Part shown: piece by piece, positions 1 to 6,999 of the stretch
How positions within the stretch are numbered: the stretch's first letter is position 1
How the letters are laid out: every line of letters begins with the position of its first letter
DNA from: Candidatus Magasanikbacteria bacterium CG10_big_fil_rev_8_21_14_0_10_36_16
Lineage (GTDB): Bacteria; Patescibacteriota; Patescibacteriia; Magasanikbacterales; UBA922
DNA length: 8,479 bases
Direction: 5' to 3'
Assembly (NCBI GenBank): GCA_002773185.1
Contig: PFBU01000084.1
Coordinates: 11,942-20,420, forward strand
Made by a program: the position numbers and the translations under genes
Notes under the pieces: generated by a model
Databases searched by the model: none
The model's input: the letters and a program-made list of their open reading frames with translations, nothing else
What the model was told of the DNA's origin: nothing

Positions 1-614
1 TCAACCAAAAAATTAGTATTTTCTGACCAATTGGAACCATCCCAAGTAAGAATGGTACTTGTAGATGTGCCATCAGCTATTGAAGTACCTTGAGAGGTCA
101 AATCGACCCATGCCCCACCTAAAGCATCATAAACATACAAATTACCATCGCCAGTGTTATAATAAATATTTCCACCTGAAGCCGTAGAAGTACTGGCAGC
201 TGTAGATGATGTAAAAGCTCCGTAAGAAACATCTGACACAAAAGAATAACCAACAGAACTAATAGGTGTACGTGGTGTCATTTCACTGTCAGTCTCTACA
301 GTGATACCAAGCCAATAACGCTCAGAAAAATCCAAATTCAAAGCTGTAGTATCTCCAAGAGTCACATTAAAAAAACCATCAGACACAACAACAGAATGTG
401 TTTCTGTCCAAAGAGCAGTACTTCCACTCTCAGCATTATAAATTTTGAAAACTATATTATAATTTCCAGTTACAGGACTTCCCGCAGCACTATTCAAAGT
501 ACCAGAATAACCCAAGTAACGTGGGACACTATTAGCTTTAGCAAGATTTGAAAACAAAAAGAATAGCAAAAAAAGCATTGCTATACCAACAAACATTTTT
601 AAGAAATTTTTCAT
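1..614 (-). CDS. Exported tail-fibre-like surface protein, N-terminal part (C-terminus outside window)
   Basis: I read 204 codons from ATG at 614-612 to the left edge with no stop, so the gene is cut by the window. Residues 1-27 form a signal peptide: MKNFLK, a Leu/Phe-rich core, then AKA before NSV. Residues 31-125 match the beta-rich module often found at the start of bacterial tail-fibre or S74-peptidase-type surface proteins: RYLGYSGTLN, SPVTGNYNIVFKIYNAE, ALWTETHSV, GFFNVTLGD, YWLGITVETD, EMTPRTPISSVGYSF. A Ser/Thr-rich linker (about 133-147) follows, then GNIYYNTGDGNLYVYD and WDGSNW segments typical of the repetitive stalk of such proteins. This family recognition is from memory of the pattern. 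No Shine-Dalgarno is visible before the ATG. The gene starts 20 nt after the stop of the upstream gene, so co-transcription is possible, but a promoter-like sequence at 666-694 could serve it alone. Function is probably cell-surface display or adhesion; the partner is unknown. Confidence 0.85.
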   Translation of the reverse strand, partial: MKNFLKMFVGIAMLFLLFFLFSNLAKANSVPRYLGYSGTLNSAAGSPVTGNYNIVFKIYNAESGSTALWTETHSVVVSDGFFNVTLGDTTALNLDFSERYWLGITVETDSEMTPRTPISSVGYSFVSDVSYGAFTSSTAASTSTASGGNIYYNTGDGNLYVYDALGGAWVDLTSQGTSIADGTSTSTILTWDGSNWSENTNFLV

Positions 615-634
615 AAGGACAAATCATTTTTGGA

Positions 635-2332
635 TCAAAGTTTTTTTAAAAAAAACTTTGCTAATATTATACCACAAATTATAAACATTGTTAATGAAAA
701 ATACAACAAATGACTATTACTACTGGAAACTTCTACATCAAAATTAAAGACACCTCTATCAACCTGATAATCTTTGCTTACAAATTCGCCATATTTAGAA
801 TCATAAACATGTAGTCGATAAGTCCCATTGTCAACGAAAAAAGCAAACCTACCAGAGACATCAGTAAAGACTGGATTATAGACATTGTCGCTATGCTGTG
901 ACCAAATAGACCAAGTACCATCTTCATTTTTTTGTTCCAAAACAATTTTTGCATTAGCTAAAGTATTTTTTGTTTTAGAGAAAAACTGCCAAGGTTTTGA
1001 CCAATCAAAATTAGCACTTTTACTAACATAAATGTGCCCATAATTATCCACAAATAGACTATTATGGACATCTTCATAAGTACCATCTTCATAAGTTATT
1101 CTAGATAAAACTTCATATTTAGCACTAAGACTAGGTACAGTTACCATTCCTTCATAATTACCACTTTCTTCGTTTTTTATTAAAGAATAATTATTGTTTT
1201 CTATATTAACCGTAATTTCACTAACTTTTTTGATAAGCAGACTTGAATCTAAACTAAAAAACAATTGACTATCAGGAAGACTATACCAATCAGCACCAAA
1301 CAATTTGGCAAGTTCTTTTCTGTCACCTACGGTAATACTTACTTTTTCAATATTATTTTCACTTGATAATACCAATCCTGTAACTTCCTCTATAGACTTT
1401 TTTTCATCACTGCTAAGATTTTCATAAATATTTTGTTGTAAAACTCCAAAATTATCTACCAAACCAGCTTTAATAGCATTCACGTTGTCTATCACATCCT
1501 TTGGCAAGTTCTTGAAATTTTCTACCAAATCCACAAAATTTTTATCTACATATTGTGGTGTGATATTATACAAATCAAAAACATTATCATATTTGGCTTC
1601 CAAAGTATCTTTACTATCTACAGGCACCAAATCTTTATTCACATCTGTCGTCTTTACCGGTACAAATTCTTGTTCTTGATTAGTATCCAGGAATGGATTA
1701 TCTGCCTGTATGTCGGTATTATTATCTACAAAATTAATAATGGGTAAAGTCTTGAAAGAAAATACTTGAGAAAAAATTTCGTTATGTTGACGATTTATTA
1801 GATATATTACAAAACTATAGTTAGTAGCAACCTTTAATCCAGACAAAACAAAGTTATGATTCAATAAATAACTATCTTCCTTGCCAGTTTCTAAATTTAA
1901 CTGAATATTCTCACCAAAATGTAAATAAGCTACTGCCAAATTATCAGTCTCAAAAGAAATCTTGACACTAGAAGTAGTAAGATTAAAAATTTTTACATTC
2001 AAAAGATTTACAACACCTCCAGTGGTTGGAATAGTACCAGAACCACCACTAGTTGAATCTGTTATACCAGTAGTTTCTGTTTGTCCACTATCTGAAGTGG
2101 TATTAGGCACAGCAGAACCTCCTGTTACAGAGAAACTTTCCGAAGATGGATTACCAGTTTCTGAACCAGAAGAAAGATTAACCTGAAAATTTTCAGACGA
2201 CCCTGAACCAGCTGTCGGCATAACTTCTCCACCAGTAATATTGAAACTTTCACTACTAGGAGCTACAGCTAACACAAAATTTGGCAAAATCAATGATAAA
2301 GCCAAGATAAAAATAAAAATGTTTTTCTTCAT
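635..2332 (-). CDS. Exported, C-terminally membrane-anchored protein with fibronectin-III-like region
   Basis: I place the start at ATG 2332 (MKKNIFIF), giving 565 residues. An in-frame ATG at 2374 would add 14 residues before the signal peptide and overlap the promoter. Residues 1-22 are a signal peptide ending VLA. Residues 26-35, 45-53 and 63-72 are three copies of a short motif (SSESFNITGG, SSENFQVNL, SSESFSVTGG), followed by a Ser/Thr/Gly-rich linker to about 107. Residues 110-195 resemble a fibronectin type III fold (VKIFNLTTSSVKISFETD ... HNFVLSGLKVATNYSFVIYLI). Residues 245-330 are probably helical. Residues 484-525 (FTDVSGRFAFFVDNGTYRLHVYD) look like a carboxypeptidase-regulatory-like beta sandwich. 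Residues 541-560 are a membrane segment followed by KFFLKKL, a C-terminal anchor leaving the bulk outside. The stop is TGA. I do not recognise a specific family; a role at the cell surface is inferred from topology and from neighbouring exported proteins. Confidence 0.85.
   Translation of the reverse strand: MKKNIFIFILALSLILPNFVLAVAPSSESFNITGGEVMPTAGSGSSENFQVNLSSGSETGNPSSESFSVTGGSAVPNTTSDSGQTETTGITDSTSGGSGTIPTTGGVVNLLNVKIFNLTTSSVKISFETDNLAVAYLHFGENIQLNLETGKEDSYLLNHNFVLSGLKVATNYSFVIYLINRQHNEIFSQVFSFKTLPIINFVDNNTDIQADNPFLDTNQEQEFVPVKTTDVNKDLVPVDSKDTLEAKYDNVFDLYNITPQYVDKNFVDLVENFKNLPKDVIDNVNAIKAGLVDNFGVLQQNIYENLSSDEKKSIEEVTGLVLSSENNIEKVSITVGDRKELAKLFGADWYSLPDSQLFFSLDSSLLIKKVSEITVNIENNNYSLIKNEESGNYEGMVTVPSLSAKYEVLSRITYEDGTYEDVHNSLFVDNYGHIYVSKSANFDWSKPWQFFSKTKNTLANAKIVLEQKNEDGTWSIWSQHSDNVYNPVFTDVSGRFAFFVDNGTYRLHVYDSKYGEFVSKDYQVDRGVFNFDVEVSSSNSHLLYFSLTMFIICGIILAKFFLKKL
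636..660. repeat. 25-nt A/T palindrome at the gene junction
   Basis: CAAAGTTTTTTT (636-647) and AAAAAAACTTTG (649-660) are perfect inverted repeats around a single central base. On the minus strand it covers the last codons of the upstream gene (AKFFLKKL) and would form the extreme 5' end of a transcript started from the promoter at 666-694. It is not followed by a U-tract on the minus strand, so it does not look like a standard intrinsic terminator. It may be a 5' stabilising hairpin, or only low-complexity coding sequence. Confidence 0.4.
666..694 (-). promoter_or_regulatory. Putative sigma-70 promoter for the tail-fibre-like gene
   Basis: On the minus strand there is TTAACA (694-689), a 17-nt spacer ending in TGTGG, then TATAAT (671-666). 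That is 11 of 12 consensus bases with an extended -10. Transcription would begin near 659, about 45 nt before the ATG at 614. The sequence lies inside the 3' end of the upstream gene, where it encodes part of the C-terminal membrane segment, so chance similarity is possible. In its favour, the same TGTGG-TATAAT string occurs at the HxlR promoter. Confidence 0.45.
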
Positions 2333-2353
2333 AAAAAAATGCCTACATAATAT

Positions 2354-2373
2354 ATTATACATATTATAACACA
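2354..2373 (-). promoter_or_regulatory. Putative extended -10 promoter for the membrane-anchored protein
   Basis: On the minus strand TGTGT is followed directly by TATAAT (2368-2363), an extended -10 of the TRTGn type. A second TATAAT follows at 2359-2354. No good -35 is visible, because the expected place is the T-rich arm of the upstream terminator. Transcription would begin near 2356 or 2347, leaving a 14-24 nt leader. The only Shine-Dalgarno-like match is a weak AGG nine bases before ATG 2332. Confidence 0.5.
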
Positions 2374-2385
2374 CAACCCAAAAAT

Positions 2386-2417
2386 AAAAAACTCACTTTT
2401 TTATAAGTGAGTTTTTT
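2386..2417 (-). terminator. Intrinsic terminator of the propeller/Calx-beta gene (bidirectional shape)
   Basis: Two perfect 13-nt arms, AAAAAACTCACTT (2386-2398) and AAGTGAGTTTTTT (2405-2417), flank a 6-nt loop. The A/T ends give a U-tract on either strand. It begins 14 nt past the TAG stop (2434-2432) of the upstream minus-strand gene, so it ends that transcript. It separates that gene from the next one, which starts at 2332. Confidence 0.85.
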
Positions 2418-2431
2418 TATCAAGTTTTTTA

Positions 2432-5374
2432 CTATTTACAAGTATAAGTCAACTTTCTAGTCCTAATATTTCTTACATAACTACAAACTTGTTTTTGAGC
2501 AGGTTTAGTTATTACACTCTGTTTTATAGGAGCAAGAGGAGCTTTACTCTGTACAGGTAAAACTGGTAGTTTAGCTTGTTCAGGCAATCTACTTGGAAGA
2601 TTAGAAAAATTTGAACCAGGTGAACGTCCATTTGTTGAACTTGGACTAGTTGTCTTACACATTAATTTTGGACTAGTATTACTGATACCAAAATCCAGAG
2701 TACAACTATCATCATAAATAACTACAGTATACTTTAATAATCCATCAATAGAAGAATTCACAGCACCTACTAACTCAACATTAAATACTTCTGGATATTC
2801 TGGCAAAGTATCTTGTACTGCTTTGATAACAAATGAAGCCGTTGTACTACCAGCTGGGATACTAATATAATCAAATTTTGTATAATCTAAATTAGCTGTT
2901 GCCACAGGCATATAGGCTTGAGCTGTACCACCATAAGCAAAGACCATACCAGTTTCAAAAGCTGTTGGTACAGACAAATGCAAAGTTACATTTGTACTAT
3001 TACCTAAAGTAGGATCCTCACTGATAGTACTTTTGTCTACTGTCATACTAACTTTGGCAATAGCAAAACCAAAATTGTTATTACTTAAGTCTTCATTGTT
3101 CAAAACCAATGATAATTCTTTGAAAGTAGTCAAACCATAGGTTTTATTACCATTGGCTAAGTCATTTTTTAAAGTAACAGAGGCATTGTTCACTACAATA
3201 ATATAGCTATCATCAATCAAATTATTAAAGCTATAATTACCAAAAACATCAGAATTGACAGTATCCACTAAATTATCTGTTTGTGTCAAAGTATGTGAGT
3301 TGTCTGTGTCTTTGTAAAGTTTTACTTCTACATTTTTCAAACCAACTACATCATCAATATCCTTTAATCCGTTAGTATTATTATCTACCCAAATATTACC
3401 AGATATACCATGTTGAGAAATTATTGGATCGTTGTCATAAATAGTAATAACAATAGGGCTTGCAATAGAATTTTTAGCACCAGAAACACTAACCACATTT
3501 ACATTAATCAATTCTGAACTTTCTGGAATAGTATCATCAATAGCTTTGATAACAAAACTTGTTGAACTTGTAGAAGTTAAGCTCGAAAAAGGAGGTAAAT
3601 AAATAGATTCTACTTTTGTATAATCAATATTTGAAGTAGCATCTCCGCTATAAGACAAATTTACTGTGATACCAAAAGCAGATATTGGAAGTATACCAAA
3701 AGATAAAGTTGCTTCAGCAGTTGGTACGCCACTTTCGTAAATAGAATTGGTAGAAACAAAAGCTCTTACTTCCACTTCGTCAAAACCAAAATCCAAATTA
3801 TCGGCGACCTGTCCAGCTACAACTGGGGTAGCAATTACTTCTCTAGTAGTCAAACCATAAACACGATTAGCGTTTATAGCACTATTATTCAAATCACTAT
3901 CAGCCCTGTCTATTTGGATAAGATAATCTCCAACAGGCAAATTACCAAACATATAACTACCATTATTTAGACCATTGCCAGAATTTTGGGTAGCCAACAA
4001 AGTGTCACCAGAAGTCAGACTATGAGAATTATCAACATCTTTATAAAGAGAAATATAAATATTTTTTAATTCATAAGTTTCTGAAGTATCTCTATTCCCA
4101 TTTCCATTTTCATCATACCAAACTTTACCTTTCAAATCTCCGACTTGTGGCACATCTAGTATAAGATGAAACACAGAAACAGCACCAGCCTCAATACCTT
4201 TAGTATCATCCCCTGGCCTACCTGCCACAAGATTATTACCATTTAGAGCAACATCATAAGCAAAAAGATCTGTACCAGTAGTTATATCAGAAAGTATTTC
4301 TGATATGTCATTCCAAGCACCATTTTGATTTTGAAAAAAATATAAAGCTCCAGGATTATTACAACACCCATGGGCATAAGCACCAACTAAAATGTTATCT
4401 CCATCTAAAGCCAGAGATGTTCCAAAATTATCTGCTGATATAGGGGTACTTGCATAAAGTTTGTTTTGAAACACTACATTTGTGCCATTTCTCTGATAAA
4501 CATATACCGAACCAGAGTCACTACCCATATAGTCGTCGCTAGGAGAAGCAATCACAATATAATTACTATTAATATCTACATATTTAGCATATCTATCAGA
4601 TAATTGACCATCAAATGCTACAATTTTTTGTTGTTGTGTCCAGGTACTGCCATTATAATTAAATAAATAGGCAGCTCCACGTCCATCATTATTCCAATAA
4701 GCACCAATCAAGATATCATTACCATAGATTGCCACAGCAGAACCAAATAAATTATTATAACCACCATCAATGGCTTTCAATTTAGCTTGTTGTGTCCAAG
4801 TAGTGCCTACTCTATGAAAAACATAAGCTGAACCAGAGTTTTCACCAAGATCGTCATCATTGTCAGCTCCAGCCACAATAAAATCACCTGAAATATCTAC
4901 AGCACGTCCCATAAAATCATTAAACTGACCATCGCTAGCTACCAACTTAGCTTGTTGTGTCCAAGTAGTGCCTATTTTATGAAAAACATAGACAGCTCCA
5001 TCAGCATCATCTTTGGTAGACTTACCATAAGCACCTACAACGATATACTCCCCAGAAATAGCGACTGAGTGACCAAAACTATCAGAGGTCCAAGCATCGT
5101 TAGGTACAATTTTTTGTTGTTGTACCCAAGATGTACCATCCCAAAAATAAATATAAGCAGCTCCTCTACCAGCTAAATTATTAGCATTTTCAGCACCGAC
5201 AACCATATAATTTCCATCCACGTCTACCGACGTACCAAAAGAATAACTAGCGTGCGAATCATCAGCATAGATCTTTTGTTCTGAAATTGTATCAGCTAAT
5301 ACTATCTTAGAAAAGCCAACTATCCCAAAAATTGTCAATAAAGCAACAGCTCCAAATAAAAACTTTTTATACAT
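2432..5374 (-). CDS. Large exported protein: seven-repeat FG-GAP propeller plus two SdrD_B-like/Calx-beta modules
   Basis: 980 residues from ATG 5374. Residues 1-28 are a signal peptide ending VLA before DTIS. Residues 35-403 hold seven FG-GAP-type repeats (near 35-78, 90-130, 145-187, 200-240, 253-293, 308-347, 361-403), each with a pattern like SFGxSVxxxGxxxVVGA and AYVF, enough for a closed integrin-like seven-bladed propeller. Residues 411-490 are a SdrD_B/Cna_B-like domain with Ca-binding-type loops (DENGNGNRD, and DVDNSHSLTSGD at 446-457). Residues 531-648 are a Calx-beta domain ending ITIYDND. Residues 655-728 repeat the SdrD_B-like domain (DNNTNGLKD) and 772-888 repeat Calx-beta, so the pair is duplicated. 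The tail (905-980) is Pro/Ser-rich and holds four Cys (891, 906, 964, 979) with a basic end. I see no LPXTG motif and no C-terminal membrane helix, so it is probably secreted or held non-covalently. Such domains suggest Ca-dependent adhesion or matrix contact; the ligand is unknown. No Shine-Dalgarno is visible. Confidence 0.9.
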   Translation of the reverse strand: MYKKFLFGAVALLTIFGIVGFSKIVLADTISEQKIYADDSHASYSFGTSVDVDGNYMVVGAENANNLAGRGAAYIYFWDGTSWVQQQKIVPNDAWTSDSFGHSVAISGEYIVVGAYGKSTKDDADGAVYVFHKIGTTWTQQAKLVASDGQFNDFMGRAVDISGDFIVAGADNDDDLGENSGSAYVFHRVGTTWTQQAKLKAIDGGYNNLFGSAVAIYGNDILIGAYWNNDGRGAAYLFNYNGSTWTQQQKIVAFDGQLSDRYAKYVDINSNYIVIASPSDDYMGSDSGSVYVYQRNGTNVVFQNKLYASTPISADNFGTSLALDGDNILVGAYAHGCCNNPGALYFFQNQNGAWNDISEILSDITTGTDLFAYDVALNGNNLVAGRPGDDTKGIEAGAVSVFHLILDVPQVGDLKGKVWYDENGNGNRDTSETYELKNIYISLYKDVDNSHSLTSGDTLLATQNSGNGLNNGSYMFGNLPVGDYLIQIDRADSDLNNSAINANRVYGLTTREVIATPVVAGQVADNLDFGFDEVEVRAFVSTNSIYESGVPTAEATLSFGILPISAFGITVNLSYSGDATSNIDYTKVESIYLPPFSSLTSTSSTSFVIKAIDDTIPESSELINVNVVSVSGAKNSIASPIVITIYDNDPIISQHGISGNIWVDNNTNGLKDIDDVVGLKNVEVKLYKDTDNSHTLTQTDNLVDTVNSDVFGNYSFNNLIDDSYIIVVNNASVTLKNDLANGNKTYGLTTFKELSLVLNNEDLSNNNFGFAIAKVSMTVDKSTISEDPTLGNSTNVTLHLSVPTAFETGMVFAYGGTAQAYMPVATANLDYTKFDYISIPAGSTTASFVIKAVQDTLPEYPEVFNVELVGAVNSSIDGLLKYTVVIYDDSCTLDFGISNTSPKLMCKTTSPSSTNGRSPGSNFSNLPSRLPEQAKLPVLPVQSKAPLAPIKQSVITKPAQKQVCSYVRNIRTRKLTYTCK
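4782..4809. repeat. 28-bp direct repeat within propeller blades, copy 1
   Basis: These 28 bases are identical to 4947-4974. They encode the inter-blade segment GTTWTQQAKL between FG-GAP repeats 3 and 4. Similarity continues past the exact match (ATGAAAAACATA in both). It indicates fairly recent blade duplication or gene conversion inside the propeller gene. Confidence 0.8.
4947..4974. repeat. 28-bp direct repeat within propeller blades, copy 2
   Basis: Identical to 4782-4809, 165 bp away, which is one blade length (55 codons). It encodes the segment between FG-GAP repeats 2 and 3. Confidence 0.8.
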
Positions 5375-5408
5375 ATTTTAAAAAAATAATAATTAATATT
5401 ACTTTAAT

Positions 5409-5437
5409 AAGCTACCACTTTTACCCCCAAAAGTCAA
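5409..5437 (-). promoter_or_regulatory. Possible promoter of the propeller/Calx-beta gene
   Basis: On the minus strand TTGACT (5437-5432) is separated by 17 nt from TAGCTT (5414-5409). The -35 is good and the -10 is poor (3 of 6). Transcription would begin near 5402, about 28 nt before the ATG at 5374. The 154-nt gap 5375-5528 is shared with the divergent AlkD gene. Confidence 0.35.
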
Positions 5438-5461
5438 GGGTTAAAGCTCCTTTCAAATGAG

Positions 5462-5476
5462 TGTTATTTTATAACA
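5462..5476. promoter_or_regulatory. Small inverted repeat between divergent promoters
   Basis: TGTTAT-TTT-ATAACA is a perfect 6-bp inverted repeat with a 3-nt spacer. It lies just upstream of the AlkD -35 box and between the two divergent promoter candidates. It could be an operator, but in sequence this AT-rich chance is a real alternative. Confidence 0.25.
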
Positions 5477-5479
5477 ATG

Positions 5480-5508
5480 TTGCTTAATAAAGATAATAAT
5501 TATATAAT
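5480..5508 (+). promoter_or_regulatory. Putative promoter of the AlkD-type gene
   Basis: TTGCTT (5480-5485), exactly 17 nt, then TATAAT (5503-5508). The -10 is perfect and the -35 matches 3 of 6. Transcription would begin near 5515, giving a leader of about 14 nt without a Shine-Dalgarno sequence. Confidence 0.55.
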
Positions 5509-5528
5509 TAAGTAACTAATAAATAATT

Positions 5529-6242
5529 ATGACTTACCAAAAAATAACTTTAGATCTAAATAAATTAGCCAACCCCACCAAAGCCACTATCCTTTCAGGC
5601 TTTTTCAAAACCGGCAAAGGACAATACGGTGAGGGCGACAAATTCTTAGGTATTACCGTGCCAGAACAAAGAAAAATTGCCAAAAAATACTACAAAGAAG
5701 TTAGTTTTGAAGATTTGCAAAAAATGCTTGAAAGTAAAATTCATGAATATAGACTCACAGCTCTTCTAATTTTGGTTTATAAATATGACAAAACCAAAGA
5801 CAAAAAACTAAAAAAAGAAATCTACAATTTTTATATCAAAAATCTACAATATATAAACAATTGGGATCTAGTCGATGTAACAACTCCAAATATTGTCGGC
5901 GATTATTTACTAAATAATCCCAAAGAAAAAAAGATTCTCTATAAATTAGTAAAATCAAAAAATCTTTGGGAAAGACGCGTCGCAATTCTAGCAACATTTA
6001 GATTTATCAAAGAGAAACAATTTGAAGATACTCTCACTATTTCTAAAATACTACTAAACGACAAACATGATCTTATTCACAAGGCCGTCGGCTGGATGCT
6101 TCGTGAAATGGGCAAACGTGATATCAAACTACTGATAAAATTCTTAGATAAATACGCAGCCACAATGCCACGCACAATGCTCCGATATGCGATTGAGAAA
6201 TTTGGAGAAGAAACGAGAAAATATTATCTAAAGAAAAAATAA
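5529..6242 (+). CDS. DNA alkylation repair protein, AlkD-like HEAT-repeat DNA glycosylase
   Basis: 237 residues, the usual length of the AlkD family (COG4912). These all-helical proteins, built from HEAT-like ALK repeats, excise N3-methyladenine and N7-methylguanine without flipping the base, leaving an abasic site. Family landmarks are present: FFKTGKGQYGEGDKFLGI (25-42), VPEQRKIAKKYY, NNWDLVD (110-116), LWERRVAILATF (146-157), HKAVGWMLREMGKRD (184-198) and MPRTMLRYAIEKF (213-225). By position and spacing W112, D116, R150 and W189 correspond to the DNA-contacting and catalytic residues described for Bacillus cereus AlkD (W109, D113, R148, W187), so I expect an active enzyme. The start at 5529 fits the promoter at 5480-5508; there is no Shine-Dalgarno. 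The gene stands alone on the plus strand and converges on the LUD gene. The downstream palindrome lacks an immediate T-tract on this strand, so its own terminator is unclear. Confidence 0.92.
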   Translation: MTYQKITLDLNKLANPTKATILSGFFKTGKGQYGEGDKFLGITVPEQRKIAKKYYKEVSFEDLQKMLESKIHEYRLTALLILVYKYDKTKDKKLKKEIYNFYIKNLQYINNWDLVDVTTPNIVGDYLLNNPKEKKILYKLVKSKNLWERRVAILATFRFIKEKQFEDTLTISKILLNDKHDLIHKAVGWMLREMGKRDIKLLIKFLDKYAATMPRTMLRYAIEKFGEETRKYYLKKK

Positions 6243-6245
6243 TTT

Positions 6246-6279
6246 AAAAAAGTAGGTACAGGTCTAGACCTGTACCTAC
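6246..6279 (-). terminator. Perfect 28-nt palindrome with minus-strand U-tract, terminator of the LUD gene
   Basis: Arms GTAGGTACAGGTCT (6252-6265) and AGACCTGTACCTAC (6266-6279) are fully complementary over 14 bp with no spacer. On the minus strand the stem is followed by TTTTTT (6251-6246), a good intrinsic terminator for the LUD gene, whose stop is at 6302. On the plus strand the stem is followed by GAATATGG, with T6 only at 6295-6300, so termination of the AlkD transcript here is less certain. Such a long perfect palindrome may also be a repetitive extragenic element. Confidence 0.7.
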
Positions 6280-6301
6280 GAATATGGTAAAAAGTTTTTT
6301 C

Positions 6302-6919
6302 TTAGTAACCAAGTTTCTCATCCACAAAAATAACTGTGAAAGTACGCCCTAAAAATTCTGGTTCTTTTTTATAAATTAAAATTTTGGAAATACCACTACC
6401 ACCCATACCGACCGATTTCATGCGAGCGTCTTCGAGTGGAAAAGTATAATTATAAAGACGTTTAAAAGCCTCCTCAATATTTTTGACAATTTTGTTGGTA
6501 CTCAAAACCAAAATCACGTGGCTTGCATTGAAAGTCAATCCAGGCAATTGACTTCCGGAATTGGATGCCACCAAAATCTCACCTTCTTCTGTCACAGCCA
6601 CCGCACTCCCCAAATAATAATCAGAAATAGTGGTTTCTTTTCTCAGTTTGGCTTGGATTTTTTGATCTTTTTCTGCCAAAATTTTTTCATGCAAGTTATT
6701 CCAAGGATGTTCTCCAGATTTGAGGTAGTCAATATACCCAATTTCGTTTAAAGTGGTAGAAGAGCCATTCATCACAGAGGCACCTTCAGGAATTAGTTCC
6801 TTTATTTTGGCAAGAACTTCTACTTTACTACCAAGCAAAAAGCTTCTAAAATTGCCTTCCCCCATCTTGTTTTCAACTTTTTTGACAATTTCTTGAGTTT
6901 TTAATGTTTCAAAATCCAT
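6302..6919 (-). CDS. LUD-domain (LutC/YkgG-like) protein
   Basis: 205 residues from ATG 6919 to TAA 6302, matching the LUD domain (formerly DUF162) over nearly its whole length. Recognisable segments are LIPEGASVMNGSSTTLNEIGY (42-62), ISDYYLGSAVAVTEEGEILVASNSGSQLPGL (about 98-128), ASHVILVLSTNKIVKNIEEAF (132-152) and a conserved end with GMGGSGISKILIY. LUD proteins have a NagB/RpiA/CoA-transferase-like fold. The studied members LutB and LutC take part in L-lactate oxidation to pyruvate, but stand-alone LUD proteins of unknown role are common. No LutA or LutB iron-sulfur partner is in this window, so a role in lactate use is not shown. The gene is divergent from an HxlR regulator, with overlapping promoters, so it is a likely regulatory target. 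Confidence 0.88.
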   Translation of the reverse strand: MDFETLKTQEIVKKVENKMGEGNFRSFLLGSKVEVLAKIKELIPEGASVMNGSSTTLNEIGYIDYLKSGEHPWNNLHEKILAEKDQKIQAKLRKETTISDYYLGSAVAVTEEGEILVASNSGSQLPGLTFNASHVILVLSTNKIVKNIEEAFKRLYNYTFPLEDARMKSVGMGGSGISKILIYKKEPEFLGRTFTVIFVDEKLGY

Positions 6920-6945
6920 AAAAATATGTTTTAATTAATTATATT

Positions 6946-6992
6946 TGTATAGTAATACACAAACTTTATTTTGTAAAGTGTGCATAAGTGTG
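6946..6992. promoter_or_regulatory. Operator-like repeats in the LUD/HxlR divergent promoter region
   Basis: Three repeat structures are packed here. TGTAT-AGTA-ATACA (6946-6959) is an inverted repeat over the LUD -10. ACTTTA-TTTTG-TAAAGT (6963-6979) is an inverted repeat over both -35 boxes. AAGTGTG occurs twice (6976-6982 and 6986-6992) with a 10-bp period in the HxlR spacer. Dimeric winged-helix regulators of the HxlR family usually bind near their own and a divergent promoter, so these are candidate sites. Which repeat is bound cannot be told from sequence. Confidence 0.45.
6949..6977 (-). promoter_or_regulatory. Putative promoter of the LUD gene
   Basis: On the minus strand TTTACA (6977-6972), a 17-nt spacer, then TACTAT (6954-6949); matches are 5 of 6 and 4 of 6. 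Transcription would begin near 6942, about 23 nt before ATG 6919. A TATAAT at 6943-6938 is an alternative -10 but has no -35. The -35 overlaps that of the HxlR promoter on the other strand. Confidence 0.5.
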
Positions 6993-6999
6993 GTATAAT
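6971..6999 (+). promoter_or_regulatory. Putative promoter of the hxlR-exonuclease III operon
   Basis: TTGTAA (6971-6976), a 17-nt spacer ending TGTGG, then TATAAT (6994-6999): a perfect extended -10 with a 4-of-6 -35. Transcription would begin near 7006, only about 3 nt before the ATG at 7009, so the mRNA would be essentially leaderless. This also argues against the earlier in-frame ATG at 6988, which lies upstream of the -10. Confidence 0.7.

Noticed and set aside
635..637. Alternative genetic code with TGA = Gly
   Set aside because: The membrane-anchored gene ends with TGA at a sensible place just before the next gene, and no gene has an in-frame internal TGA.
1485..2186. Plus-strand ORFs of 64-74 codons (1485-1679, 1553-1747, 1962-2186)
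   Set aside because: They are antisense to the membrane-anchored protein, low complexity, and have no start signals.
2333..2374. Earlier start for the membrane-anchored protein (MCYNMYN...)
   Set aside because: It adds 14 residues before a normal signal peptide and overlaps the -10 boxes at 2354-2368.
2432..2660. Sortase LPXTG-type anchor in the Pro-rich tail (LPEQA, LPVLP)
   Set aside because: No LPXTG followed by a hydrophobic helix; the chain ends in a basic Cys-containing segment.
6518..6751. Plus-strand ORF of 77 codons
   Set aside because: Antisense to the well-conserved LUD gene and shows no recognisable features.
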